This document shows, one piece after another, positions 1 through 6,135 of a DNA stretch of 13,541 nt. The notes beneath the pieces are model-generated. The model saw only the letters and a list, made by a program, of their open reading frames with translations, did no database searches and was not told where the DNA came from. The DNA is taken from contig CANBSV010000074.1 in the NCBI GenBank assembly GCA_947372225.1, positions 1-13,541 on the forward strand. The letters are read 5' to 3'. Origin of the DNA: Burkholderiales bacterium. Lineage in GTDB: Bacteria; Pseudomonadota; Gammaproteobacteria; Burkholderiales; Burkholderiaceae_C. The first letter of the stretch is position 1; every line of letters begins with the position of its first letter. The translations under genes and the position numbers were made by a program.

Positions 1-296
1 CGCTTGATCAGCCCCTGGTGACCGAAGTGGTTCAACCCCCGGTCGCGCCCGTCGCCCTGTCCGGCGGCATAGACCAGTGTGAGCTGGCGCGGTGAGCCCA
101 CACCGGTGACGGCTTGGGAGTCAAGGAAACGCTGCTCCAGCGCAATCGCGACGCCTTCGGCAAAGCCGATACCCACGAAACCACCGGTGGCCACGGTGTT
201 GCCGTCGTGGATCAGACGCACGGCTTCGGCGGCGCTGACGATCTTGTTCGGCCGTGCCGGGGAGTTGGCGCGGGACTTGGCGGTCTTCAATAGCAC
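1..296 (-). CDS. Acyl-CoA:acetate/3-ketoacid CoA-transferase, N-terminal part (propionate CoA-transferase-like)
   Basis: Only the first 98 codons are present; the gene continues past the left edge. Reading the minus strand gives a segment with DGNTVATGGFVGIGFAEG near residues 28-45 and LTLVYAAGQGDGRDRGLNHF near 70-90. This matches the N-terminal half of the Pct/YdiF class of CoA-transferases, which move CoA between short-chain acyl-CoAs and free acids such as acetate or propionate. The catalytic glutamate, expected in the C-terminal half, lies outside the window. I chose the GTG at 296 because AAGGAT (complement of 304-309) lies 7 bases upstream, no ATG is available, and an in-frame TAG occurs at 330-332; a TTG at 290 is the alternative. 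It is divergent from the glutathione transferase gene, with 181 bases between starts. The family call is fairly sure; the substrate is not determined. Confidence 0.8.
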   Translation of the reverse strand, partial: MLLKTAKSRANSPARPNKIVSAAEAVRLIHDGNTVATGGFVGIGFAEGVAIALEQRFLDSQAVTGVGSPRQLTLVYAAGQGDGRDRGLNHFGHQGLIK

Positions 297-355
297 GTTG
301 TGGATCCTTCGGGACGGTCGCGAGGCAGTCTACGGTCGGCGGATCCTTTGGGCGC

Positions 356-426
356 TGGCGGAAATCCCTTGTGAGCCTGCGCAGTCGTTCGGGCTGATGT
401 CACAGCAAAATGGCGACTTTCCGCCA
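356..426. promoter_or_regulatory. Inverted repeat in the divergent CoA-transferase/GST spacer, possible operator
   Basis: TGGCGGAAA at 356-364 is matched by its exact reverse complement TTTCCGCCA at 418-426. A second, shorter inverted repeat, ATGGCG/CGCCAT, uses 410-415 and 422-427, so three related TGGCG half-sites sit in about 70 bases. This arrangement between two divergent starts suits binding of a regulator or DNA looping. No regulator gene is adjacent, and no sigma-70 boxes stand out, so the role is inferred. Confidence 0.35.
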
Positions 427-477
427 TCTGCGACCGCCGCGCGCCCCGCACGGAGTTGCCTCTCAGGAGCCCCGGCC

Positions 478-1188
478 ATGATCGACCTGTACTACTGGAC
501 CACCCCCAACGGCCACAAGATCACGATGTTCCTCGAGGAGGCTGGCTTGCCGTACCGCATCGTGCCGGTGCACATCGGCCGTGGCGACCAGTTCAAGCCC
601 GACTTCCTGCGCATCTCGCCCAACAACAAGATGCCGGCCATCGTCGATCACGCGCCGGCCGACGGCGGAGAGCCGCTGGCGGTGTTCGAGTCGGGTGCGA
701 TCCTGTTGTACCTGGCCGACAAGATCCACCGCTTCATCCCCGACGACCTGCGCGGGCGCAACATCGTGCTGCAGTGGCTGTTCTGGCAGATGGGTGGTCT
801 GGGCCCGATGGCCGGCCAGAACCACCACTTCGTGCAGTACGCGCCCGAGAAGATCCCCTACGCCATGGATCGCTACGTGAAGGAGACCGCGCGGCTGTAC
901 GCGGTGCTCGACAAGCACCTGAGCGATGGCCGCGAGTTCATCGCGGGGTCCGAGTACTCGATCGCCGACATGGCCAGCTACCCATGGGTCGTGCTTTACG
1001 AGTGGCAAAGCCAGAAGATCGAGGACACCCCGCACGTGGCGGCCTGGTTCGAGCGCATCAAGCAGCGTCCTGCCACCGAGCGCGCCTACGCGCGCGCCAA
1101 GGAAGTCAGCACGGCGCCGGTGGTTGATGAGGAATCAAAGAAAGTGCTGTTCGGTCAGAGCGCCGCCACGGTGCGCGGCGCTCCTTGA
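478..1188 (+). CDS. Nu-class/YfcG-like glutathione S-transferase (disulfide-bond oxidoreductase type)
   Basis: A 236-residue cytosolic thiol-redox enzyme of the GST superfamily. The N-terminal thioredoxin-like domain (about 1-85) carries TTPNGHK at residues 8-14; in E. coli YfcG the equivalent Thr9 and Asn11 contact glutathione, and both are kept here. NNKMPAIVD at 49-57 (with the usual cis-proline) and ESGAI at 71-75 complete the glutathione site. The helical C-terminal domain has QWLFWQMGGLGPMAGQNHHF (99-118), typical of the YfcG/YghU group, which reduces disulfides rather than conjugating electrophiles. The start at 478 has AGGAG about nine bases upstream and fits homologues that begin MIDLYY; an open frame extends upstream to 79 but does not look like protein. 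It is divergent from the CoA-transferase and converges on the chromate transporter genes. Confidence 0.9.
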   Translation: MIDLYYWTTPNGHKITMFLEEAGLPYRIVPVHIGRGDQFKPDFLRISPNNKMPAIVDHAPADGGEPLAVFESGAILLYLADKIHRFIPDDLRGRNIVLQWLFWQMGGLGPMAGQNHHFVQYAPEKIPYAMDRYVKETARLYAVLDKHLSDGREFIAGSEYSIADMASYPWVVLYEWQSQKIEDTPHVAAWFERIKQRPATERAYARAKEVSTAPVVDEESKKVLFGQSAATVRGAP

Positions 1189-1227
1189 TTCCTACGCGGT
1201 TGCGTGTGATCGGCCGAACTCTGCCGC

Positions 1228-1755
1228 TCAGACGTAGCCCAGCGCGCCCACCACGGCGCCCAGTGCCACCAGCCACAGCGGGCTGGCGCGGGTGCGCAGC
1301 AGCACCAGCACCGTGACCGCGACCAGTGCCCAGGCCGCGGGACGCGTGCGCAGCGGCTCGCTCAGCAGCCAGCTGGTGGCCACCAGCAAGCCCAGGGTCA
1401 ACGGCGCAATGCCCTGAGTGAAGGCGCGCGCCGCGCGCGTGTCGCGACGGGCCTGTCCCCAGCGGATGACCGCCAGCGTCAGCAAGCTCGACGGCAGCAG
1501 GATGCCCACCATCGTGGCAAGGGCGCCGAGCCATCCGCCCACGTTCCAGCCGAGCACGGCGATGAACAGCAGGTTGGGGCCCGGCGCGGCCTGCGCCAGC
1601 GCAACCGACGTGGTGAACTGGCCGTCGTCGAGCCAGCCACGTTCGAGCACCAGATAGCGGTGCATGTCTGGCGCCACGGTGATGGCGCCACCCAGCGCCA
1701 GCAAGCTGAGCATCAGACAGTGGCCGAACAGGCTCACCAGATCGGCAGCGCTCAT
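1228..1755 (-). CDS. Chromate transporter, short CHR-domain subunit (second gene of pair)
   Basis: A 175-residue integral membrane protein with one CHR domain (PF02417). Visible marks are LALGGAITVAPDMHRYLV (19-36), the conserved QAAPGPN (55-61) and LPSS (87-90), with hydrophobic helices along the rest. Short CHR proteins usually occur as pairs that together replace the two halves of full-length ChrA. They are linked to chromate export, although some CHR proteins have other or unknown substrates. The ATG at 1755 is chosen because it overlaps the stop of the upstream partner in an ATGA junction (1752-1755), which implies coupled translation; the frame stays open further upstream but inside the partner. 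No chrB regulator is present. Confidence 0.87.
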   Translation of the reverse strand: MSAADLVSLFGHCLMLSLLALGGAITVAPDMHRYLVLERGWLDDGQFTTSVALAQAAPGPNLLFIAVLGWNVGGWLGALATMVGILLPSSLLTLAVIRWGQARRDTRAARAFTQGIAPLTLGLLVATSWLLSEPLRTRPAAWALVAVTVLVLLRTRASPLWLVALGAVVGALGYV

Positions 1756-2297
1756 GGCGCCAGACGCCACCATGCCAGCCCCACCGCCAGCGAACCGAGC
1801 CCTGCGACCACCCACCACAGCGGCCAGTGCCCCAGCCCGACCGCAGCGGCGGCGGCCACGGCCACGACCGACGCCGTGCCCACACCCAGCGCGCTCGAGC
1901 GCAGACTTCCCAGCAGCTTGATGGCGGTGGCCAGCACCAGTCCCGACGACACCGCACCCATGCCGCGCAAAGCGCCGTGCACGGCCGGCATGTCATCGAA
2001 GCGGCCGTACACCGAGGCCAGCAGCAGCACGATGAGCAGCGGCAGCGCCAGCATGCCGGCCAGCCCGGCCAGCGCGCCGCTCAGTCCGAAGAAGCGGTGG
2101 CCGATCATCATCGACATGTTCACCACATTGGGCCCTGGGAGCACCTGGCCCACCGACAGCAACTCGAGGAATTGCTCGCGGCTCAACCAGCGCTGGCGCT
2201 CGACCAGTTCGCGCTGAGCCACCGCCAGCACACCGCCGAAGCCTTGGAGTGACAGCCGGTTGAAGGTGAGGAACACATCGGCCCTGGAGCGCGGCAC
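1752..2297 (-). CDS. Chromate transporter, short CHR-domain subunit (first gene of pair)
   Basis: About 181 residues with a single CHR domain. GFGG at 19-22, RELVERQRWLS at 29-39, LPGPN at 53-57 and IGHRFFG at 65-71 are the classic N-terminal-type CHR motifs, followed by several hydrophobic helices. It should pair with the downstream CHR protein to form the two-half transporter, probably exporting chromate or a similar oxyanion. No ATG exists at a sensible place: the only one in frame (2465) lies deep inside the dehydrogenase gene. I chose the GTG at 2297, 29 bases after the dehydrogenase stop, with GCGAGG upstream. A CTG overlapping that stop, preceded by GAAGGTGAT, and a GTG at about 2276 are alternatives. 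Likely co-transcribed with the dehydrogenase. Confidence 0.85.
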   Translation of the reverse strand: MPRSRADVFLTFNRLSLQGFGGVLAVAQRELVERQRWLSREQFLELLSVGQVLPGPNVVNMSMMIGHRFFGLSGALAGLAGMLALPLLIVLLLASVYGRFDDMPAVHGALRGMGAVSSGLVLATAIKLLGSLRSSALGVGTASVVAVAAAAAVGLGHWPLWWVVAGLGSLAVGLAWWRLAP

Positions 2298-2326
2298 GCC
2301 CAGCGGCGCCTCGCGATCGGCTGGGT

Positions 2327-3334
2327 TCAGCGGATCACCTTCAGGGCTTCGGGATTGATGATGTTCATGGGCTGGCCCGCGATGAAATTCACCACGTTGT
2401 CGAAGGCGGCGCTGAAGTCGTGCTCGTAGCTGTCTTGCTCGACGTAGCCGATGTGCGGCGTGCACACCGCGTTTTCCAGGCGCAGCAGGGGATGGCCCTG
2501 CAAGATGGGCTCGCTCTCGAACACATCGACCGCGGCCATGCCGGGGCGGCCGCGGTTGAGCGCAGACACCAGCGCGCCGTCTTCGATCAGCTCAGCGCGC
2601 GAGGTGTTGACCAGCAGCGCTGTCGGTTTCATCAGCGACAGGTGCTCACCCTTGACGATGCCGCGTGTGGCTTCGGCCAAGCGCAGGTGCAGCGACAGCA
2701 CGTCGCTTGCGCTGAAGAACTCCTCGCTGGAGGGTGCGGCCTGACAACCGTGCTGAGCGGCCAGCGCGCGCGAGGTCTCGCTGCCCCACACGATGACTTT
2801 CATGCCGAAGGCGCGGGCATAGCCCGCCACCAACTGCCCGATGCGACCGTAGCCCCACACGCCCAGCGTCTTGCCGCGCAGCACCATGCCCACGCCGAAG
2901 TTCGCGGGCATCGACGAGGCCTTCAGGCCCGCTTGCTGCCATGCGCCGTGCTTGAGGTTGCCGATGTACTGGGGCACCCGTCGCATCGCCGACATGATCA
3001 GCGCCCATGTCAACTCGGCTGGGGCCACCGGCGAGGCCACACCCTCGGCCACCGCGATGCCCAGCCGCGTGCACGCCTCGATGTCGATGTGTGTGCCGAC
3101 CGGGCCGGTCTGTGAAATCAGGCGCAGGCGCGGCAGTTTCTCGAGCAGCTGCTTGGGCAGTTGGCTGCGTTCGCGGATCAGCACCAGCACCTCGGCATCG
3201 CGCAACCGCACCGACAACTGCCCGATGCCCTTGACCGTGTTGGTGAAGACCTTGGCGTGCAGCGCCTCCATCTTGTCGGCGCACTTGAGTTTGCGCACCG
3301 CGTCCTGGTAGTCGTCGAGGATGATGATGTTCAC
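2327..3334 (-). CDS. D-2-hydroxyacid dehydrogenase family protein (NAD-dependent)
   Basis: A 335-residue cytosolic oxidoreductase that should interconvert a 2-keto acid and a D-2-hydroxy acid with NAD(P)H. The Rossmann domain has GYGRIG at 161-166. The catalytic triad of the family is visible: Arg246 in NTSRAEL, Glu275 in FESEP and His294 in TPHIGYV. The substrate-binding segment around 72-82 (SQTGPVGTH) resembles the Burkholderiales group annotated only as D-2-hydroxyacid dehydrogenase, related to phosphoglycerate dehydrogenases but without an ACT domain. The start is taken as GTG 3334, giving MNIIILDDYQ, where homologues begin; the upstream open frame to 3448 overlaps the divergent DUF1993 gene and is unlikely. 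Its ribosome-binding site is weak. It is first in an operon with the two CHR genes. The exact substrate cannot be told. Confidence 0.87.
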   Translation of the reverse strand: MNIIILDDYQDAVRKLKCADKMEALHAKVFTNTVKGIGQLSVRLRDAEVLVLIRERSQLPKQLLEKLPRLRLISQTGPVGTHIDIEACTRLGIAVAEGVASPVAPAELTWALIMSAMRRVPQYIGNLKHGAWQQAGLKASSMPANFGVGMVLRGKTLGVWGYGRIGQLVAGYARAFGMKVIVWGSETSRALAAQHGCQAAPSSEEFFSASDVLSLHLRLAEATRGIVKGEHLSLMKPTALLVNTSRAELIEDGALVSALNRGRPGMAAVDVFESEPILQGHPLLRLENAVCTPHIGYVEQDSYEHDFSAAFDNVVNFIAGQPMNIINPEALKVIR

Positions 3335-3396
3335 GGCAGCGGGCAGGGCCAAAGGCGTTGATTGTGCCCGTCGCACGGCGGCCAGCGCCCCCTTTA

Positions 3397-3410
3397 GGAT
3401 CGAGCGATCC
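3397..3410. promoter_or_regulatory. Short palindrome in divergent dehydrogenase/DUF1993 spacer, possible operator
   Basis: GGATCG-AG-CGATCC is a perfect 6-bp-arm inverted repeat, 20 bases before the DUF1993 start and overlapping a possible -10 element (TAGGAT, 3395-3400). It could be an operator for either divergent gene. No -35 element at proper spacing is evident, and a palindrome this short can arise by chance. Confidence 0.2.
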
Positions 3411-3430
3411 CGTCCAACCAGGAGATTCCG

Positions 3431-3940
3431 ATGACCATTTCGATGCACTCGGCGAGCACGCCGGTTTTCCTGAAGATGCTGCGCAATCTGGGCCTGTGGC
3501 TAGACGCTGCCGAAGCCCATGCGGCCGCCAAAAAGTTCGATCCGTCGGTGCTGCTGACAACGCGGCTGGCACCCGACATGCTGCCGTTCACCCGACAGAT
3601 CCAGATCGCCTGCGACAGCGCCAAATTCTGTGTGGCGAGGCTGTCAGGCGCCGAGGCGCCGAAGTTCGAGGACAACGAAGCCAGCATCGCCGACTTGAAA
3701 AAACGCATCGCTGCCACCGTCGACTTCATCGCATCGGTGCCGGCCGCACAGATCGATGGCACCGAGAGCAAGCCGATCGAGGTGCCCATGCGCGGGGCGC
3801 CGGCGCTCCAGTTCGACGGTGAGACCTATCTCAAGCACTTCGTGCTGCCGAACTTCTACTTTCACCTCACCATCACCTACGCGCTGCTGCGTCACAACGG
3901 CGTGGATCTGGGCAAGCGCGACTTTCTCGGCCGCGAATGA
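3431..3940 (+). CDS. DUF1993 domain-containing protein
   Basis: A 169-residue soluble protein matching the DUF1993 family over its whole length. Recognisable blocks are VFLKMLRNL (12-20), LAPDMLPFTRQIQIACDSAK (46-65), KPIEVP (113-118) and a C-terminal stretch with FVLPNFYFHLT and LRHNGVDLGKRDFLG. The family is predicted to adopt the DinB/YfiT-like four-helix fold; no biochemical function is established as far as I know. The start is well supported by AGGAG at 3420-3424, six bases before the ATG. It is divergent from the hydroxyacid dehydrogenase (96-base spacer) and converges on lexA with a 21-base gap, so no operon partner is evident. Confidence 0.88.
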   Translation: MTISMHSASTPVFLKMLRNLGLWLDAAEAHAAAKKFDPSVLLTTRLAPDMLPFTRQIQIACDSAKFCVARLSGAEAPKFEDNEASIADLKKRIAATVDFIASVPAAQIDGTESKPIEVPMRGAPALQFDGETYLKHFVLPNFYFHLTITYALLRHNGVDLGKRDFLGRE

Positions 3941-3961
3941 CCGGCCCGCGGGCCTGATCCA

Positions 3962-4639
3962 CTACATCATCATGTTGTTGCGGATCAGGCCCACGGCCAG
4001 GCCTTCGATCACGAAGTCGGTCTCGCCGCTGGCCACCACGATGGGCTCGAAATCGGGGTTTTCGGGCAGCAGCTCGATGGTGTTGCGGTTGCGCTTGAAG
4101 CGCTTGACCGTGACCTCTTCGCCAAGCCGTGCCACCACGATCTGGCCGTTCTTGGCGTCATGGGCTTTTTGCACCGCGAGCAGATCGCCATCCATGATGC
4201 CGGCGTCGCGCATGCTCATGCCGCGGACCTTGAGCAGGTAATCGGGGCGGCGCGGGAACATGCTGGCTTCGACCATGTAGGTTTGATCGATGTGTTCCTG
4301 AGCCAGGATCGGACTGCCTGCCGCGACGCGCCCCACCAGCGGCAGACTCAGCTGCGCGATGCCCGGCAGCGGCAGGCTGTATTGCTTGCCGCGCATCTGG
4401 TTGAGTGCGCGCAGCGCTTCGGATTGCAGCCGGATGCCGCGCGAGGTGCCGCCCACCAGTTCGATCACGCCCTTGCGGGCGAGCGCTTGCAGGTGCTCTT
4501 CGGCGGCGTTGGCCGACTTGAAACCCAGCTCGGTGGCGATTTCGGCCCGCGTAGGCGGCGCGCCGGTGCGTTCGATCGCACTTTGAACCAGGTCGAGGAT
4601 CTGCTGTTGCCGATCGGTCAGTTTCGGGGCATCTTGCAT
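3962..4639 (-). CDS. lexA: LexA repressor, SOS-response regulator
   Basis: A 225-residue transcriptional repressor and self-cleaving serine protease. The winged helix-turn-helix domain spans about 1-70 (LTDRQQQILD, then PPTRAEIATELGF and SANAAEEHL). The RecA-stimulated cleavage bond is Ala107-Gly108 in GRVAAGSP; the catalytic dyad is Ser142 (VRGMSMRD) and Lys179 (VTVKRF). All key residues are intact. I chose ATG 4639 (MQDAPKLTDRQ) because LexA proteins begin just before LTxRQ, although the frame is open to 4744. That extension would be translated from the operator region. The ribosome-binding site is poor (GAG in CCGAGATCC). Two SOS boxes lie 54-88 bases upstream, so it is expected to repress itself until DNA damage activates RecA. 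Confidence 0.97.
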   Translation of the reverse strand: MQDAPKLTDRQQQILDLVQSAIERTGAPPTRAEIATELGFKSANAAEEHLQALARKGVIELVGGTSRGIRLQSEALRALNQMRGKQYSLPLPGIAQLSLPLVGRVAAGSPILAQEHIDQTYMVEASMFPRRPDYLLKVRGMSMRDAGIMDGDLLAVQKAHDAKNGQIVVARLGEEVTVKRFKRNRNTIELLPENPDFEPIVVASGETDFVIEGLAVGLIRNNMMM

Positions 4640-4692
4640 GGAGGATCTCGGTGGATGGAGCGCCGCCCGGTGACAGGCGTGGTGGTGCTGGA

Positions 4693-4708
4693 CTGATGAT
4701 TTGTCCAG
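4693..4708 (-). promoter_or_regulatory. LexA box 1 (start-proximal) upstream of lexA
   Basis: In the lexA direction the sequence is CTGGACAAATCATCAG, a CTG-N10-CAG match to the proteobacterial SOS operator. It lies 54 bases upstream of the lexA start. It also takes part in a longer inverted repeat, CTGGAC/GTCCAG (4688-4693 and 4703-4708). The central AT-richness is moderate, so it may be the weaker of the two boxes. Confidence 0.65.
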
Positions 4709-4711
4709 CCA

Positions 4712-4727
4712 CTGTATTTTCATCCAG
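4712..4727 (-). promoter_or_regulatory. LexA box 2 (start-distal) upstream of lexA
   Basis: In the lexA direction the sequence is CTGGATGAAAATACAG, a good SOS box with the CTG-N10-CAG frame and an AT-rich centre ending in ATACAG. It is separated from box 1 by three bases (centre to centre 19), similar to the tandem operators of E. coli lexA. A possible -35 (TTGGGC) just upstream and a -10-like TACAGT overlapping the box would place it over the promoter. Confidence 0.8.
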
Positions 4728-4746
4728 CCTTGCCCAAAATGCAACG

Positions 4747-4773
4747 CGCCCCGGGTGGGCCCGGGGCGTCTTT
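4747..4773. terminator. Hairpin terminator between the His-rich gene and lexA
   Basis: CGCCCCGGG (4747-4755), loop TGGG, then its exact complement CCCGGGGCG (4760-4768): a 9-bp, almost all-GC stem. It begins 16 bases past the stop of the minus-strand gene at 4784 and probably ends that transcript; on that strand the tail is CGTTGCATTTT. On the plus strand the tail is TCTTT, so it may act in both directions. It would insulate lexA from read-through. Confidence 0.75.
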
Positions 4774-4783
4774 GCGCGATCGA

Positions 4784-5971
4784 TCAGGCCGTGGCGTAGA
4801 GCGCTGCGGCGCTCACGCTGGCACGCAGCGAGAACGATGAACCCGAGCCGCTGTAACTCAGCACCTGCTGGTACTGCGCCATCGCGATGAAGTGCTGTGC
4901 CGACAGGGGCGGTGTGCTGCCCGAATCCGCGGCCGGTGCCGGGGTGTCTACCGCCGGTGAGGGGCTGGCCGCCGGGGCTGCGGCGGCGGGTGCTGGCGCA
5001 GCGGTCGCTGACCCACTGGTCGTTGAATCACTCAACGACCGCGACAACGAGTTCAGGAAGTCACCCAGTGACGGCGCAGACGCCCCGGTGGCCGTGGCCG
5101 GGGCCTGCGACAGGAGCTGTCCGAAGCGCGTCGAGAGGTCTTCCAGCATCGAGCTCAGTTGGGGGAACAACTCGCCGGTCTGGGGCTGCGCGAGTTGGTT
5201 GACTAGCGGTCCGAGGTTGCTGCCGAACGGGTCGTAGGTGGCTCGGACCTTGATCGACAGCGAGGTCACGCTCGTGCCGCTTGCGGGCGGTGCTGCCGAC
5301 GATGCGGCGGGTTCGACTGATGAGGCGCTGGCTGCGGGCGTTGGGGTTGGCGCATTTGGGCTTCCGGACGCCGCCGCCGTTGACGCCGGGGTTGTCGCGT
5401 CGTTCGTCAGTGTCGGTGCAGGCGTCGATGGGCTGCCGCTGGCCGGTGCTGGCAAGCCGGCTGTGCCTGACGGCGATGCCGGGCCAGCGTCGTACAAGGT
5501 CTTGAGCGCTGAGAACAGCGTTTGCGCAAAGCCCTGGATCAGGCTGGCGAAGTCAGCGGCGCCCTGTGCCGAGTCGGTGTCGAGTTGAAGCTTGAGCGTC
5601 GCGTCGATCGTGCCCTCGGGACCCGACAGCTTGAAGCTCGCCGCAAACTTGCCTTCAAAGCTGCTCGAAGCGGCGCTCGGATCTTGTGCGCTGCCGGGGG
5701 CGGTCAAAGACGAAAAGGTTTCCTCGATCTTGAGCTTGAGCGTCGTGTACGCCTGCCCCGCTTGTGAGTCACCTTCCCGGCGCGAGGCACGATGGCCTTC
5801 GTCGTCGTCGTGGTGGTGGTGATGTTCATGCTCGTGGTGACGGGTTCGGCCAACCTCCGCGGTGGCGTCCGTGCCATTCGTTGCGGGCGGGGCCGATGTG
5901 GCGCGCAGCGACAGCGACAGGCTGGACACCGAGGGCATCGCAGAAGGGGTCAGTGTTGTGGAAGTGGTCAC
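4784..5971 (-). CDS. Hypothetical Ala/Ser/Pro/Thr-rich protein with histidine cluster and repeated SLSxxxRAT motif
   Basis: I do not recognise the family. From GTG 5971 the product is about 395 residues; an ATG at 6088 would give 434. It has no signal peptide or membrane segment. After SVSSLSLSLRATS (codons 5894-5932) comes a His/Asp/Glu cluster with HHEHEHHHHHDDDEGH (5792-5839) that could bind metal. A segment with alternating hydrophobic residues (FEGKFAASFKLS, ATLKLQLD) and a helix-like part (ASLIQGFAQTLFSALKTLYD) follow. A Pro/Ala/Thr linker leads to a second SVTSLSIKVRATY (5234-5275), another helix-like part (LFPQLSSMLEDLSTRFGQLL), a second Ala/Pro linker and a terminal SFSLRASVS. This suggests two related units joined by disordered linkers. 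I prefer a start at 5971 or ATG 5938: codons between 6088 and 5971 are full of AGA, TCT, TCA, CAA and AAT, unlike the rest, and a start at 6088 leaves only 47 bases before the divergent asparaginase start. GCGAGA precedes 5971. A terminator follows the gene. Confidence 0.7.
   Translation of the reverse strand: MTTSTTLTPSAMPSVSSLSLSLRATSAPPATNGTDATAEVGRTRHHEHEHHHHHDDDEGHRASRREGDSQAGQAYTTLKLKIEETFSSLTAPGSAQDPSAASSSFEGKFAASFKLSGPEGTIDATLKLQLDTDSAQGAADFASLIQGFAQTLFSALKTLYDAGPASPSGTAGLPAPASGSPSTPAPTLTNDATTPASTAAASGSPNAPTPTPAASASSVEPAASSAAPPASGTSVTSLSIKVRATYDPFGSNLGPLVNQLAQPQTGELFPQLSSMLEDLSTRFGQLLSQAPATATGASAPSLGDFLNSLSRSLSDSTTSGSATAAPAPAAAAPAASPSPAVDTPAPAADSGSTPPLSAQHFIAMAQYQQVLSYSGSGSSFSLRASVSAAALYATA
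5792..5839 (-). repeat. Histidine/aspartate-rich low-complexity segment
   Basis: Codons for ten His plus Asp and Glu in 16 residues, encoded by a near-triplet repeat on the plus strand, (GTC)3 followed by GTG repeats at 5801-5820. The protein segment resembles metal-storing or metal-sensing histidine clusters. The DNA repeat is prone to slippage, so the His/Asp count may vary between strains. Confidence 0.6.
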
Positions 5972-5991
5972 GATATTTCTCGCAGAAGAGC

Positions 5992-6020
5992 TTGACAGTG
6001 ATTTGTTTTCGACGTAGGCG
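5992..6020 (+). promoter_or_regulatory. Possible weak promoter for the asparaginase gene
   Basis: A perfect -35 element TTGACA (5992-5997) is followed after 17 bases by TAGGCG (6015-6020), which keeps only the first two bases of the -10 consensus. It would give a leader of about 100 bases before the asparaginase start. It lies in the spacer only if the divergent gene starts at 5971 or later. Offered as a candidate only. Confidence 0.25.
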
Positions 6021-6135
6021 ACAAACACTTGAGCCTGTCTGGTGCCTTGAGGTGGACTCTCGGGGCCAGAATCCCGCACGCGTTTCATCTTTTTCCCTTT
6101 GACTGCAGGACGGCCGCCTCATGGAGCCTCAAGCC

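Noticed and set aside
79..477. Upstream extension of the glutathione transferase frame
   Set aside because: The extension runs antisense to the CoA-transferase N-terminus and through the divergent spacer. The family start and a good Shine-Dalgarno sequence lie at 478.
1189..1227. Possible terminator between the convergent glutathione transferase and CHR genes
   Set aside because: Only a broken stem (CTACG/CGTAG with a bulge and a long loop) can be drawn, and there is no T tract.
3943..3954. Perfect 12-base palindrome GGCCCGCGGGCC between DUF1993 and lexA, considered as a terminator
   Set aside because: With a four-base loop only four base pairs remain, and no T tract follows on either strand. 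It is likely a chance GC-rich palindrome.
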